64,000 nt of DNA from NCBI GenBank assembly GCA_034716235.1, contig JAYEHH010000037.1, positions 1 through 64,000 on the forward strand, written 5' to 3'. The first letter of the stretch is position 1. Each line of letters opens with the position of its first letter. Position numbers and translations under genes: made by a program. A model generated the notes under the pieces. The model had not been told where the DNA came from. It ran no database searches and worked only from the letters and a program-made list of their open reading frames with translations. Shown piece by piece: positions 16,540 through 24,889 of the stretch. The stretch is from M55B174 sp034716235. GTDB taxonomy: Bacteria > Patescibacteriota > Minisyncoccia > CAIUEV01 > JAHKAQ01.

Positions 16540-16659
16540 TATGTAAGATTCCCTAGCATTGTTTATGTTTTTCATAATTCATCAACTAAAAATATTCAGA
16601 GGTGCTCAAGAAATATCTCATCTTATGCGGAGATAATCAAAGGGCGAGATTCTGTGCTT

Positions 16660-17475
16660 CTATTGTTTCTGTACTAAAATTATAACTTTTTCTCCTTCTA
16701 AAATCCTCTCTTTTTTGCCGGGGAAGTCATGAATACTCTCTAACAGATTTTTGTAAGAGTATTGAAACCCTTCACCTCTTTTGGTACCAGGGTCATTAGT
16801 GATAAAGCGTTGTTTTTTCTCGTCATAACCAGTAATTACTAGGGCGTGATATAGTGGTCCGGGTTGCTTGAAGTAAGGATTAGCCAAAACTCTGCCAGCT
16901 ACTGGGACTATGATAATAGATCCCTGAGCAAGATATTTTTTTAAATCTTCTAAGAGATAATTTTGGACCAATTGATATTTGTCTCCATAAAATTCTTGGG
17001 CAAGAGTTATTATTTTTTGAGCATCTAAGTCTGTATGAGCTCCGTAATTTTTCTGCTGATAGGCAACCATTTTTAAAATTTCAGCTTCTCCTTCCTGTTT
17101 AGATAATTTTTTCTCACCCAGTAAATAGTAATGCGCGATAATAATGGCAGCTTCTTCACAGGCCTCTCCATGGAGATGGTCCCAATTAGCAAAAGGAGCT
17201 TGAGGAATGAAAGGAACTGGATTGTTTATTTTTAAAGGGAGAGGATCTGTTGCCTCTGTTGTTTTTTTGTTTTTTTGGTTGCTTTCAATACTCGTATCTT
17301 TTTCTCCTGTAAGCTTGTCTAGCTGAGCAGTATTTTCTTTAATCTCTTTAAAGATTGGGAAATAGTCTTTAACTAAATTTGATTTCTGGAAAAAATAATA
17401 AAATAAACACCCTAAAACAAGAGTACAAACACTGGCGACTAGAACCCATTTAACACACGGTTTAATTTTTCCCAT
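16660..17475 (-). CDS. Membrane-anchored C39-like cysteine peptidase domain protein
   Basis: An N-terminal hydrophobic segment (about residues 9-29) is followed by a charged linker and a C39-like domain from about residue 85. The catalytic set appears as C106 in GEACEEAA, H210 in LYHALVITGYD and D228 in ITNDPGT. The motif order and the PVPFIPQAPFANWD entry are typical of the peptidase_C39_2 group found in exported proteins of many bacteria. It is predicted to act outside the cell. It is convergent with the aminotransferase gene. The substrate is unknown. Confidence 0.85.
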   Translation of the reverse strand: MGKIKPCVKWVLVASVCTLVLGCLFYYFFQKSNLVKDYFPIFKEIKENTAQLDKLTGEKDTSIESNQKNKKTTEATDPLPLKINNPVPFIPQAPFANWDHLHGEACEEAAIIIAHYYLLGEKKLSKQEGEAEILKMVAYQQKNYGAHTDLDAQKIITLAQEFYGDKYQLVQNYLLEDLKKYLAQGSIIIVPVAGRVLANPYFKQPGPLYHALVITGYDEKKQRFITNDPGTKRGEGFQYSYKNLLESIHDFPGKKERILEGEKVIILVQKQ

Positions 17476-17632
17476 AGGAAATTTTAAAGATTTGTTCTTA
17501 TTTTATAATTTTAGCTTACTTTTCGTCAAAGGAAAACACAGAAAACTGTCTTTGTTTAATTTATTTTTTCGATTGTTTTAATAAGTGGAGGAGTAGGGTA
17601 GATACAGGTTTGTAAAGTTATAAAGTGACTTG

Positions 17633-17656
17633 TCATTCCCGCGAAAGCGGGAATCC
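17633..17656. repeat. Palindromic element ATTCCC-N8-GGGAAT
   Basis: A single perfect palindrome of the common family (core 17635-17654) lies just upstream of the GIY-YIG gene. Another partial palindrome overlaps the 3' end of the same gene (about 17986-18012). Confidence 0.85.
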
Positions 17657-17685
17657 CGGGAAGCTATAGAATCAAACATTAAATC

Positions 17686-18009
17686 ATGAATAAAAACTAT
17701 TACGTTTATATTGTAACCAATAATAAGAATAGTACTTTCTATATAGGTATCACTAACAATTTAGAACGACGTGTCTATGGACATAAACAAGGGATAGTTA
17801 AAGGATTTACTAAACAGTATAATCTCAATAAATTAGTATATTTTGAAGAAACAGGAAATGTTATATCTGCAATCTCAAGAGAGAAATGTTTAAAAAAATG
17901 GAATAGAAAGTGGAAGGTAGAACTTATTGAGAAAGAGAATCCAAAATGGGAAGATTTAACAAACAAGTTTCTTCTAAAGCATATCGAGATTCCCGCTTCG
18001 CTTGTCTAA
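17686..18009 (+). CDS. GIY-YIG domain nuclease-like protein (YhbQ/UPF0213 type)
   Basis: The 107-residue product has the GIY-YIG pattern as YYVYIVTN near residue 5 and FYIGITNN near 18. LERRVYGHKQG follows with the catalytic Arg, and SREKCLKKWNRKWK carries the expected Glu. Such small proteins are common in bacteria and are thought to act as structure-specific nucleases; the function of most is not known. The last residues (IEIPASLV) are encoded by a fragment of the palindromic repeat, so the original C-terminus may have been replaced. Repeat elements lie on both sides. Confidence 0.85.
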   Translation: MNKNYYVYIVTNNKNSTFYIGITNNLERRVYGHKQGIVKGFTKQYNLNKLVYFEETGNVISAISREKCLKKWNRKWKVELIEKENPKWEDLTNKFLLKHIEIPASLV

Positions 18010-18052
18010 TGACAGGCAGGTGCCAAGGATAACAAAAGAATAGATTTCTTAA

Positions 18053-20377
18053 TTGAAAATTATTATAATGTTTTTAAAACGTACCGGGATTCCCGCTTTC
18101 GCGGGAATGACAGCAAATTTAACAACCTTCTTAACCTTCATAACTCTCACCCTCTTTTTCTTTCTCTTCCCTTTCTCCGTCAGAGCAACGGCGATTGATA
18201 TTACGGAAAATACAACTTGGAATGAAGATCAAGTAGTGGAGGATAGGGTTATTGTCATGGGAGGAGCAACTTTAACCATTGAACCGGGAGTCCAAATTAA
18301 ATTTAAGCCAGGAGGTAATTTAAGAATCTATGGAGATTTAATAGTGGAAGGAGAAAAGAATCAACCGGTAATTTTCTTTAGAGAAAAACCTAAGCCAGAG
18401 GAAGAAAGGTGGATGTATTATTTAACCTTTGGAGCCGATTCTAATTCTGTCATCAAACATGCAATCATTAAAGAGGCTGGTGGTTATTCTGACTCAGGCT
18501 CTCGAATGCCGGGAATGAAAATTAGGGGTAATTTAGAAATTTACGACAGTTTAATCACTCAAAATTATTGGGCATTAGAAGTGAGAGACGATGGGCATTT
18601 AAAAATGAGAAATTCTGATATTTATGATAATCATACAACTTGGGGCGTAGAAGTATTGGGTCATTCTGCCGCCGCCGATATTGTTGATAATTATTGGGGA
18701 GATAATTCAGGCCCCTTTCATTCTTCTTTTAATAAATTGGCTACAGGAGAAAGAATCAATGGAGGCAATCTTGAATTTACACCCTGGGAAACAAGAGGTA
18801 AGAAGCCAATCATTCTAATCCCTGGATTTGGAGAATCTTTAAATTTCGGAAAGTTTTTTCAGAATCAAGTAGGGAGATGGTGGCTTTTCCCGCCTACCAA
18901 ATCAACCTCAGCCTTAAAAACTTTGCTAGAGGATGCTGGCTATGAAGATGAAGTAGATTTATTTGTTGGTTTTTATGACTGGCGGAAATCAATTCATCAA
19001 AATGCGACGGATTATTTAAAGCCAATTATAAATTTGGCTAAAGAAAAATCTGGTTTTAAAGAGGTGGACATTGTTGCTTTTAGTTTCGGTGGGCTTGTTT
19101 CCAGAAGCTATGTCCAAGGGAATTCTTTTGGGTTTGATGTAAATAATTTAATAACTTTAGGGACTCCCCATCAAGGAATTTCAAAAATTTACACTTTTGC
19201 AGCAGGCGGTCAGTTGCCAGCTGGCTGGAACCCCTTACTTTACATTTATCTCTGGTATGAACAAATAGAGGAAGGTCAATCTGCCTTGGGTTATATCCAA
19301 AATTATTTACCATCCGTTTATGAGATAATGCCCACCTATGATTTCTTAAAAATGTCAGGGAGCTTGATTAATCATCAAGAAATGTCTATCACCAATAATA
19401 TTTTGCAAGAGTTAAATAATGGAATTGGAGATTTACAAAATAGGGTAGATGCATTCTTTGTCGGAGGGACCGATCAACTAACCTTAGACAATATTCCAGT
19501 AAGACCACATCTACCAAACGATGGAGCATTTTGGCTGGACGGAGCTCCTGACCCAGCAAGACCAGTACCCAACAGTACTGAAGGAGATGCGACGGTCCTT
19601 ACCAAAAGTGCTATTTGGGGAGTAGAAGATATTAAAAGCACTTTAATCCAGAGCCAGCATGAAGATTTACCGTTAGAAGCAAAAACAGAAATTGAGAATA
19701 TTTTAGACATTGATTTAGGAGAAACAAACTTTGATTTTAATTATTCGGAGGATTATCTTATTTTTTGCTTAGCTTCTCCTTTGGAAGTGGAAATCGTGGA
19801 TCAGGCAGGGCATAGGCTTTCTCGGGAAATAAATGAAATTGAAAATGCTTATTTTTATGAAGAAGATCCGTTGGGAAAAAAAATAATTTTAATTTATAAT
19901 CCGGATACTGAATATTCAATGGAGGTTTCCGGGTTGGCGAACAGTGATTATAGAATTTTAGCAATGTCAGCTGATGCTAATAGTGAAATAGTTTCTGCTG
20001 AAATTTCTGCAGAGATTGCTCTAGGAGAAAATGTTGAATATTGGGCAAGAAGAGTGGTGACTGATACCGAGGGAAATGAGCAGGGGGATGCGAATGAGTT
20101 AAAAATTGAAATTTATGAGAAAATCGTAGCTGACTATAAAGTGCTTGTTGGTCGAGTAAAAGATTTTTATAAAACTGGATTTTTGAAAAGTTGGGAGGTC
20201 AGACAGGAACTTTTAGAAAGAATACTGGCTAGCTATAATTTTTCAAAGAGAGATCAATTAGAAGAAGAGGGATTAATGATTGAAGATATAAAAGCAAAGG
20301 TTATTGAACTAGAAGTAAATGAGCTACTTGATTCCTCGAGTTCCCAATTGTTACTAGATGCCCTAGATGAGTTCTAA
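18053..20377 (+). CDS. Exported LCAT-like alpha/beta-hydrolase (lipase/acyltransferase)
   Basis: Residues numbered from 18053 (an alternative start). The signal peptide is at about 19-47, ending near VRATA. A beta-helix-like segment follows (TIEPGVQIKFKPGGNLRIYG onward). A lecithin:cholesterol acyltransferase-type hydrolase starts near KKPIILIPGFG. The probable nucleophile is S344 in AFSFGG; the acid may be the Asp in EGDATV and the base the His in SQHEDLPL. The C-terminal 200 residues look like an extracellular beta domain and a helical tail. The first 18 residues are partly a translated palindromic repeat (GIPAFAGMT), so the true start is probably the ATG at 18106. Substrate is unknown; an ester lipid is likely. 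Confidence 0.8.
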   Translation: MKIIIMFLKRTGIPAFAGMTANLTTFLTFITLTLFFFLFPFSVRATAIDITENTTWNEDQVVEDRVIVMGGATLTIEPGVQIKFKPGGNLRIYGDLIVEGEKNQPVIFFREKPKPEEERWMYYLTFGADSNSVIKHAIIKEAGGYSDSGSRMPGMKIRGNLEIYDSLITQNYWALEVRDDGHLKMRNSDIYDNHTTWGVEVLGHSAAADIVDNYWGDNSGPFHSSFNKLATGERINGGNLEFTPWETRGKKPIILIPGFGESLNFGKFFQNQVGRWWLFPPTKSTSALKTLLEDAGYEDEVDLFVGFYDWRKSIHQNATDYLKPIINLAKEKSGFKEVDIVAFSFGGLVSRSYVQGNSFGFDVNNLITLGTPHQGISKIYTFAAGGQLPAGWNPLLYIYLWYEQIEEGQSALGYIQNYLPSVYEIMPTYDFLKMSGSLINHQEMSITNNILQELNNGIGDLQNRVDAFFVGGTDQLTLDNIPVRPHLPNDGAFWLDGAPDPARPVPNSTEGDATVLTKSAIWGVEDIKSTLIQSQHEDLPLEAKTEIENILDIDLGETNFDFNYSEDYLIFCLASPLEVEIVDQAGHRLSREINEIENAYFYEEDPLGKKIILIYNPDTEYSMEVSGLANSDYRILAMSADANSEIVSAEISAEIALGENVEYWARRVVTDTEGNEQGDANELKIEIYEKIVADYKVLVGRVKDFYKTGFLKSWEVRQELLERILASYNFSKRDQLEEEGLMIEDIKAKVIELEVNELLDSSSSQLLLDALDEF
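18089..18108. repeat. Palindromic repeat at the start of the lipase gene
   Basis: A perfect ATTCCC-N8-GGGAAT core with the usual flanks gtaccggg and gaca. The ATG inside its right flank (GGGAATGACA, 18106-18108) is in frame with the lipase and immediately precedes the hydrophobic signal peptide. Confidence 0.85.
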
Positions 20378-20401
20378 ATTCAAGAATTTAGAACTCTTTT
20401 T
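20369..20401 (+). terminator. Intrinsic terminator of the lipase gene
   Basis: GAGTTCTAAATTC (20369-20381) pairs perfectly with GAATTTAGAACTC (20384-20396), followed by TTTTT. The stop codon lies inside the left arm. Confidence 0.85.
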
Positions 20402-20510
20402 ATAAAAGTGATTTTTTATAAAAAATAGGTTACAATGTAAATATAATTTAACATAGTAGAAGTAGGGATATTCAAATAAACATTCATGGTCTTAAAAACC
20501 ATTAAAGATT

Positions 20511-20726
20511 ATGCAAAAACCATATTACGAAAAACCAAATTTTAAATTATATAAAACAGATAGTTTAGAGTTTCTAGCACAATTACCAGAAAATTCTATT
20601 GATATGATTTTTGCCGATCCTCCCTATTTTCTTTCAAGTGGAAGTTTCACCTGCCACAATGGAAAAATGGTAAATGTAAAAAAGGGAGATTTTATAATTT
20701 TTCGACAAAAGAAACCATGCAATTAA
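20511..20726 (+). pseudogene. Truncated DpnA-type adenine DNA methyltransferase
   Basis: The 71-residue frame begins like the second methyltransferase of the DpnII system: PYYEKPNFKLYKTDSLEFLAQLP, then DMIFADPPYFLSSG with catalytic motif IV DPPY at residues 36-39, then NGKMVNVKKGDF. At that point the similarity ends, and 12 unrelated residues lead to a stop. The rest of the enzyme, including the SAM-binding FxGxG region, is missing. It should be inactive. The remnant overlaps the first codons of the DpnI gene by 10 bases, so the deletion removed everything between the two. Family assignment rests on remembered DpnA sequence, not a search. Confidence 0.8.
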
Positions 20727-21484
20727 TTTTGAATACAGATTTAGCTACTCAATACAAAAGTCAATCTCAGAAAGTTAGAGTTTTGACTGAAAATTGGGTA
20801 AAAAATGAGATTTTTTGTCCGAATTGTGGGAATATTATTTCTAAATATCCAAACAATAAGCCAGTTGGAGATTTCTATTGTTCTGATTGTTTAGAAGATT
20901 ATGAATTAAAAAGTAAAAAAGATTCAATTGGTAATAAAATTGTTGATGGAGCTTATAAAACAATGATTGAAAGATTACAAAGCTCTACAAATCCAAATTT
21001 TTTCTTTTTAAACTATAATTTGCATACTTACGAAGTTGTAAATTTTGTTGTTATTCCAAAACATTTTTTTATTCCAGAAATAATTGAAAAAAGGAGACCC
21101 TTATCAGAGAATGCTCGTCGTGCTGGCTGGGTTGGTTGTAGTATTTTATTACAAAGTATTCCTGAAAGTGGAAAGATTTTCTACATTAAAAATCAACGAA
21201 AACAAAAAAAAGAAAAAGTTTTAAAAAATTGGCAAAAGACTTTATTTTTAAGACAACCTCAAGAAATAGAATTAAAAGGCTGGATTTTAGATATTATGAA
21301 GTGCATTGATAAATTAGGGAAAAAGAAATTTTCGCTCGAAGAAATGTATTCATTTGAGAAAATCTTATCAGAAAAATATCCTGAGAATAATCATATTAAG
21401 GATAAAATAAGACAACAACTCCAGTTTTTAAGAGATGAAGGTTATTTAGATTTTTTATCTCGTGGTATTTATCGTTTAAAATAA
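20717..21484 (+). CDS. dpnI: DpnI-family methyl-directed restriction endonuclease
   Basis: DpnI cuts GATC only when adenine is methylated. The 255-residue product aligns by eye with Streptococcus DpnI along its whole length: SQKVRVLTENWV, zinc cysteines C34, C37, C55 and C58, the PD-(D/E)XK site D52, E63, K65 in GDFYCSDCLEDYELKSKK, RRAGWVGC, FLRQPQEIELKGW, and the C-terminal winged-helix recognition domain (NNHIKDKIRQQLQFLRDEGY). All catalytic residues are present, so an active enzyme is expected. A cell using it cannot methylate its own GATC sites. It follows a dead DpnII-type methyltransferase remnant and is 3 bases before the next gene. Confidence 0.95.
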   Translation: MQLILNTDLATQYKSQSQKVRVLTENWVKNEIFCPNCGNIISKYPNNKPVGDFYCSDCLEDYELKSKKDSIGNKIVDGAYKTMIERLQSSTNPNFFFLNYNLHTYEVVNFVVIPKHFFIPEIIEKRRPLSENARRAGWVGCSILLQSIPESGKIFYIKNQRKQKKEKVLKNWQKTLFLRQPQEIELKGWILDIMKCIDKLGKKKFSLEEMYSFEKILSEKYPENNHIKDKIRQQLQFLRDEGYLDFLSRGIYRLK

Positions 21485-21487
21485 AAA

Positions 21488-22783
21488 ATGGAAAAAGAAA
21501 AGTTAGCTAAAAAGAAAAAGAAGAAGACTATGTCTTTGTCTTTCCCGAATGATTTTTTTTGGGGAAGTTCTACTTCGTCTTATCAAGTAGAGGGTGGGAA
21601 TGTAAATGACTGGAGCCAATGGGAAAAGAAAAATGCTAAAAAATTAGCTCATTCGGCAAAAAGTTATTGGAAACCTTGGCAAATAAAAAAATTTCCCCAA
21701 ATACTTTCTCCAGATAATTATATTTGCGATAAAGCTTGTGATCACTATCATCGCTACGAAGAGGACTTTGATTGGATTAAATCCTTACATCAAAATGCCC
21801 ATCGTCTTTCTATAGAGTGGTCACGAATAGAACCAGCAGAAGGAAGATTTGATAAAAAAGAACTCCAGCATTATAGGAAAGTGCTAGAGGCTTTAAGGGC
21901 GAGAGGAATTGAACCTTTTGTAACTTTGAAACATTATACTAATCCAATCTGGCTTTCTGAAAAGGGAGGAATAGCGAGCCCAGCTTATCCGCGTTTATTT
22001 TCTCGTTATGTTCAAAAAGTGGTTCAAGAATTGGGCGATCTTTGCCAATATTGGATTACGGTGAATGAACCGATGGTGATTATTCATAATGCCCATCTAA
22101 CAAATAATTCTTGGCCCGGAGAAAAAAGCCTTATAAAAGCTCATAAATATTTTACTGCAACGGTTAAAGCTCACAATATGGCTTATGATTGCATTAAGCA
22201 AAAATTTCCCCAGGCTCAGATTGGTGTCGCCAAGCTTTTAAATTCTTGGGAACCGGTCAATAAAAAATCTTTCCTAGATATGTTAACCGTTAGATTAGCT
22301 CGTTATTTTAGCAATGAAAAATTTATCAACGCGATAAAATCTAAATTAGATTTTATAGGAGTAAATTATTATTTTCATGATCAATTAAAATTTCCGTATC
22401 AACGTGTAACTACAAAAACGAAAGTTTCTGATTTGAATTGGGAAATTTATCCCAAGGGTATCTATAAAGTATTGCAGGAAATTAAAAAATATAATCTTCC
22501 AATTTATATTACGGAAAATGGCTTAGCGGATGCGAGTGATAAATATAGAGCAGATTTTATTAAGGAACATCTGTTTTGGATAAATAAAGCCATTCAAGAA
22601 AAAATTCCAGTTAAAGGATATTTTCATTGGTCCCTTATGGATAATTTTGAGTGGAATAAAGGTTTTTGGCCTCGTTTTGGTCTTCTAGAAATAGATTATC
22701 ACACGCTGACAAGAAAACTTCGTCCTAGTGGTAAAATTTACGCTGAAATTTGTGCTACTAATAAGCTTAAATTTGATAAATGA
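21488..22783 (+). CDS. Glycoside hydrolase family 1 (beta-glucosidase-like)
   Basis: The 431-residue TIM-barrel protein has FFWGSSTSSYQVEGG (about 23-37), the acid/base Glu E194 in ITVNEP and the nucleophile E343 in IYITENG, plus YFHWSLMDNFEW near the C-terminus. GH1 enzymes release glucose, galactose or mannose residues from beta-glycosides. No signal peptide is visible, so it is probably cytoplasmic, acting on imported disaccharides. A second possible start is M15 at 21530, after a Lys-rich stretch. It overlaps the next transporter gene by 4 bases (ATGA), which suggests co-translation and a linked role. It ends with TGA. Confidence 0.95.
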   Translation: MEKEKLAKKKKKKTMSLSFPNDFFWGSSTSSYQVEGGNVNDWSQWEKKNAKKLAHSAKSYWKPWQIKKFPQILSPDNYICDKACDHYHRYEEDFDWIKSLHQNAHRLSIEWSRIEPAEGRFDKKELQHYRKVLEALRARGIEPFVTLKHYTNPIWLSEKGGIASPAYPRLFSRYVQKVVQELGDLCQYWITVNEPMVIIHNAHLTNNSWPGEKSLIKAHKYFTATVKAHNMAYDCIKQKFPQAQIGVAKLLNSWEPVNKKSFLDMLTVRLARYFSNEKFINAIKSKLDFIGVNYYFHDQLKFPYQRVTTKTKVSDLNWEIYPKGIYKVLQEIKKYNLPIYITENGLADASDKYRADFIKEHLFWINKAIQEKIPVKGYFHWSLMDNFEWNKGFWPRFGLLEIDYHTLTRKLRPSGKIYAEICATNKLKFDK

Positions 22784-23694
22784 TTTTAGGCTTAACAATT
22801 GCAATCTTCGCTTATTTTTTAAATGCTATCACAACGATAGTGGATAAGTATTTATTACGACGTTCTGTCCCCAGTCCGATAAGCTATGGTTTTTACATGG
22901 GGATTTTAAGTATTTTTGCTCTTCCGCTTTTTATTTTTGGATTTGAATACCCAGGTTTTCTTTTATTACTGTTTGATTTTTTAGCCGGCTTCGTTTTCTT
23001 GATTTCCATTTTGCTAATGTATGTTGCTTTGAAGAATGGAGAGGCTTCTAGAGTGATGCCAATTATTGGAGGGCTAACCCCGATTCTACTTTATGTTTAC
23101 GAAACCTTAATCGCCAAGAACCACATTGGCAGTGGGCAACTAGTAGCCTGTAGCCTGTTAATTGCTGGAAGTATTTTAATCTCAATGAGAATAAAAAATA
23201 ATAAAAAACATCAGCAACGAATACATTTTGAGAGTTTAGGCATTGCGACTCTCTCTGCTTTTTTCTTAGCTGGCTATTTTATTTTGATAGATCAAATTTA
23301 CACAACCCAGGTTTTTATAGCTGGTTTTGTTTGGACTAGAATAGGCAGTTTTTTAGGAGCCCTATTATTACTAAGCTTTCAAAAAAATCGAAAGAAAATA
23401 TTTATTACTACCAAAAAAATAAAATTAACTGTAGCCAGTATTGTAATCTCTAATAAAATTATTGCTGGGATAGCTTTTATTTTGTTAAATTTAGCTGTAG
23501 CTAAATCTTCTGGTTTGATAGTAAATTCATTAAATGGGACGCAATATGTATTTTTGTTCTTAATGATTATTATTCTATCGTATAAATATCCTAAAATAAT
23601 CAAAGAAAAGTTTAATAAATGGGTAATTTGGCAAAAGTCTTTGGCACTTGTTTTGGTTGGGATGGGATTAGTTCTCCTTTTTATAGCCAATTAG
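22780..23694 (+). CDS. EamA/DMT-family membrane transporter
   Basis: The 304-residue product shows about ten hydrophobic segments in two halves, the pattern of the drug/metabolite transporter superfamily; the first half has VDKYLLRRSVPSPISYGFYMG and GGLTPILLYVYE. Substrates of the family include sugars, amino acids and nucleotide sugars. Because its start overlaps the GH1 stop codon, it may carry sugar or glycoside. This is inference from context. The specific substrate is not shown. Confidence 0.8.
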   Translation: MILGLTIAIFAYFLNAITTIVDKYLLRRSVPSPISYGFYMGILSIFALPLFIFGFEYPGFLLLLFDFLAGFVFLISILLMYVALKNGEASRVMPIIGGLTPILLYVYETLIAKNHIGSGQLVACSLLIAGSILISMRIKNNKKHQQRIHFESLGIATLSAFFLAGYFILIDQIYTTQVFIAGFVWTRIGSFLGALLLLSFQKNRKKIFITTKKIKLTVASIVISNKIIAGIAFILLNLAVAKSSGLIVNSLNGTQYVFLFLMIIILSYKYPKIIKEKFNKWVIWQKSLALVLVGMGLVLLFIAN

Positions 23695-23750
23695 GGGTAT
23701 CTAGATAAATTTTAAATTTTCAAATAAAATCGTTTGTCTTTGTTGGATGG

Positions 23751-23818
23751 GTCATTCCCGCCTTTACAGGAATGACATATCTGTCAGTGAATTATCTAAC
23801 TTTTACAGGAATGACAGG
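23751..23818. repeat. Degenerate palindromic element
   Basis: Two diverged units (gtcattcccgcc, tttacaggaatgaca, repeated as ttttacaggaatgacag) form a relative of the ATTCCC family with a weaker palindrome. A similar degenerate unit (cattcctgtaaaagttagg) is at 45078-45097 in inverted orientation. Confidence 0.65.
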
Positions 23819-23859
23819 TCTCGCGACAAAAAATTTTCTAACTTTAAAATTTCTTCCTC

Positions 23860-24864
23860 ATGTTATCTAAAAAAATAAAATTATTCACATTAGTATTAAT
23901 TTTGGTTTTTGGTAGTGGCCTATTTTTAATGCTCCGTAAGCCTTCAAATTATACGGAAGATATTAAATGGGGAATTACTTATTCTAAATTTTTTGCAGAA
24001 AAAGCAGGGCTTGATTGGCAAAAAACCTACCTTGCTATTTTAGATGACCTGGGAAGTAAAAAGATACGCTTGCCCGTCTATTGGCAATTTGTAGAGCAGA
24101 AAGAAGGGGAGTACGACTTTGCAGACCTAGACTGGATGATGGAGGAGGCCGAAAAACGTCAAGTAGAAATCATTTTAGTTGTTGGAAGAAAAGTACCTCG
24201 TTGGCCAGAATGTCATATTCCTGATTGGGCAAGAGAGCTAGATGAATCTGAGCAACAAGCGAAAATACTTAAACTTATTGAAGTAGTGGTTAAACGTTAT
24301 CGAGAGTCTGATAGTCTTGCCGTTTGGCAGATTGAGAATGAACCCTTCTTAGCTTTTGGAGAATGTCCAGCTCTAGATGTTGACTTTCTTGATCAAGAAA
24401 TAAAGAAAACAAAGTCATTGGATCCAAAACATCCAATCTTAATTACGGATAGCGGAGAAATGAGTATTTGGCTTAGGGCGGCCAAAAGGGGAGATATCTT
24501 TGGAACAACCATGTATAGAATAATTTGGAATAAACATTTGAAGTATTTCAAGTATCCTCTACCTCCAAGGTTTTTCTGGATGAAAGCTAACTTAATAAAT
24601 TTATTCTATAAAGATAAACCGATAATTGTTTGTGAACTCCAAGGAGAATATTGGGGACCCAAACAATCCTATGAAACTCCATTGGCGCTTGAAATGGAAC
24701 ATTATCCCTTGGAAGAATTTCAGCAGAGCTTAGCTTATGCGAAAGCGGTTGGATTTGGTGAAGTTTATTTGTGGGGAGTAGAATGGTGGTACTGGCTCAA
24801 AGAAGAACATGGTGATGCTACCTATTGGGAAGAAGCTAAAACATTACTTCAACAATCAGATTAA
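23860..24864 (+). CDS. Membrane-anchored clan GH-A glycoside hydrolase
   Basis: An N-terminal hydrophobic segment (about residues 7-25) anchors or exports the protein. The remaining barrel has the GH-A pattern: acid/base E161 in VWQIENEP and a second carboxylate E259 in IIVCELQGEYWGP near the end of the barrel. The aromatic stretch LPVYWQFVEQKEGEYDFADLD is typical of GH5/GH42-like enzymes. Subfamily and substrate cannot be set by eye. Being outside the membrane, it would release sugars for uptake by the neighbouring transporter or remodel surface glycan. Confidence 0.8.
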   Translation: MLSKKIKLFTLVLILVFGSGLFLMLRKPSNYTEDIKWGITYSKFFAEKAGLDWQKTYLAILDDLGSKKIRLPVYWQFVEQKEGEYDFADLDWMMEEAEKRQVEIILVVGRKVPRWPECHIPDWARELDESEQQAKILKLIEVVVKRYRESDSLAVWQIENEPFLAFGECPALDVDFLDQEIKKTKSLDPKHPILITDSGEMSIWLRAAKRGDIFGTTMYRIIWNKHLKYFKYPLPPRFFWMKANLINLFYKDKPIIVCELQGEYWGPKQSYETPLALEMEHYPLEEFQQSLAYAKAVGFGEVYLWGVEWWYWLKEEHGDATYWEEAKTLLQQSD

Positions 24865-24889
24865 AAATAATAACACATAAGAATTTATC

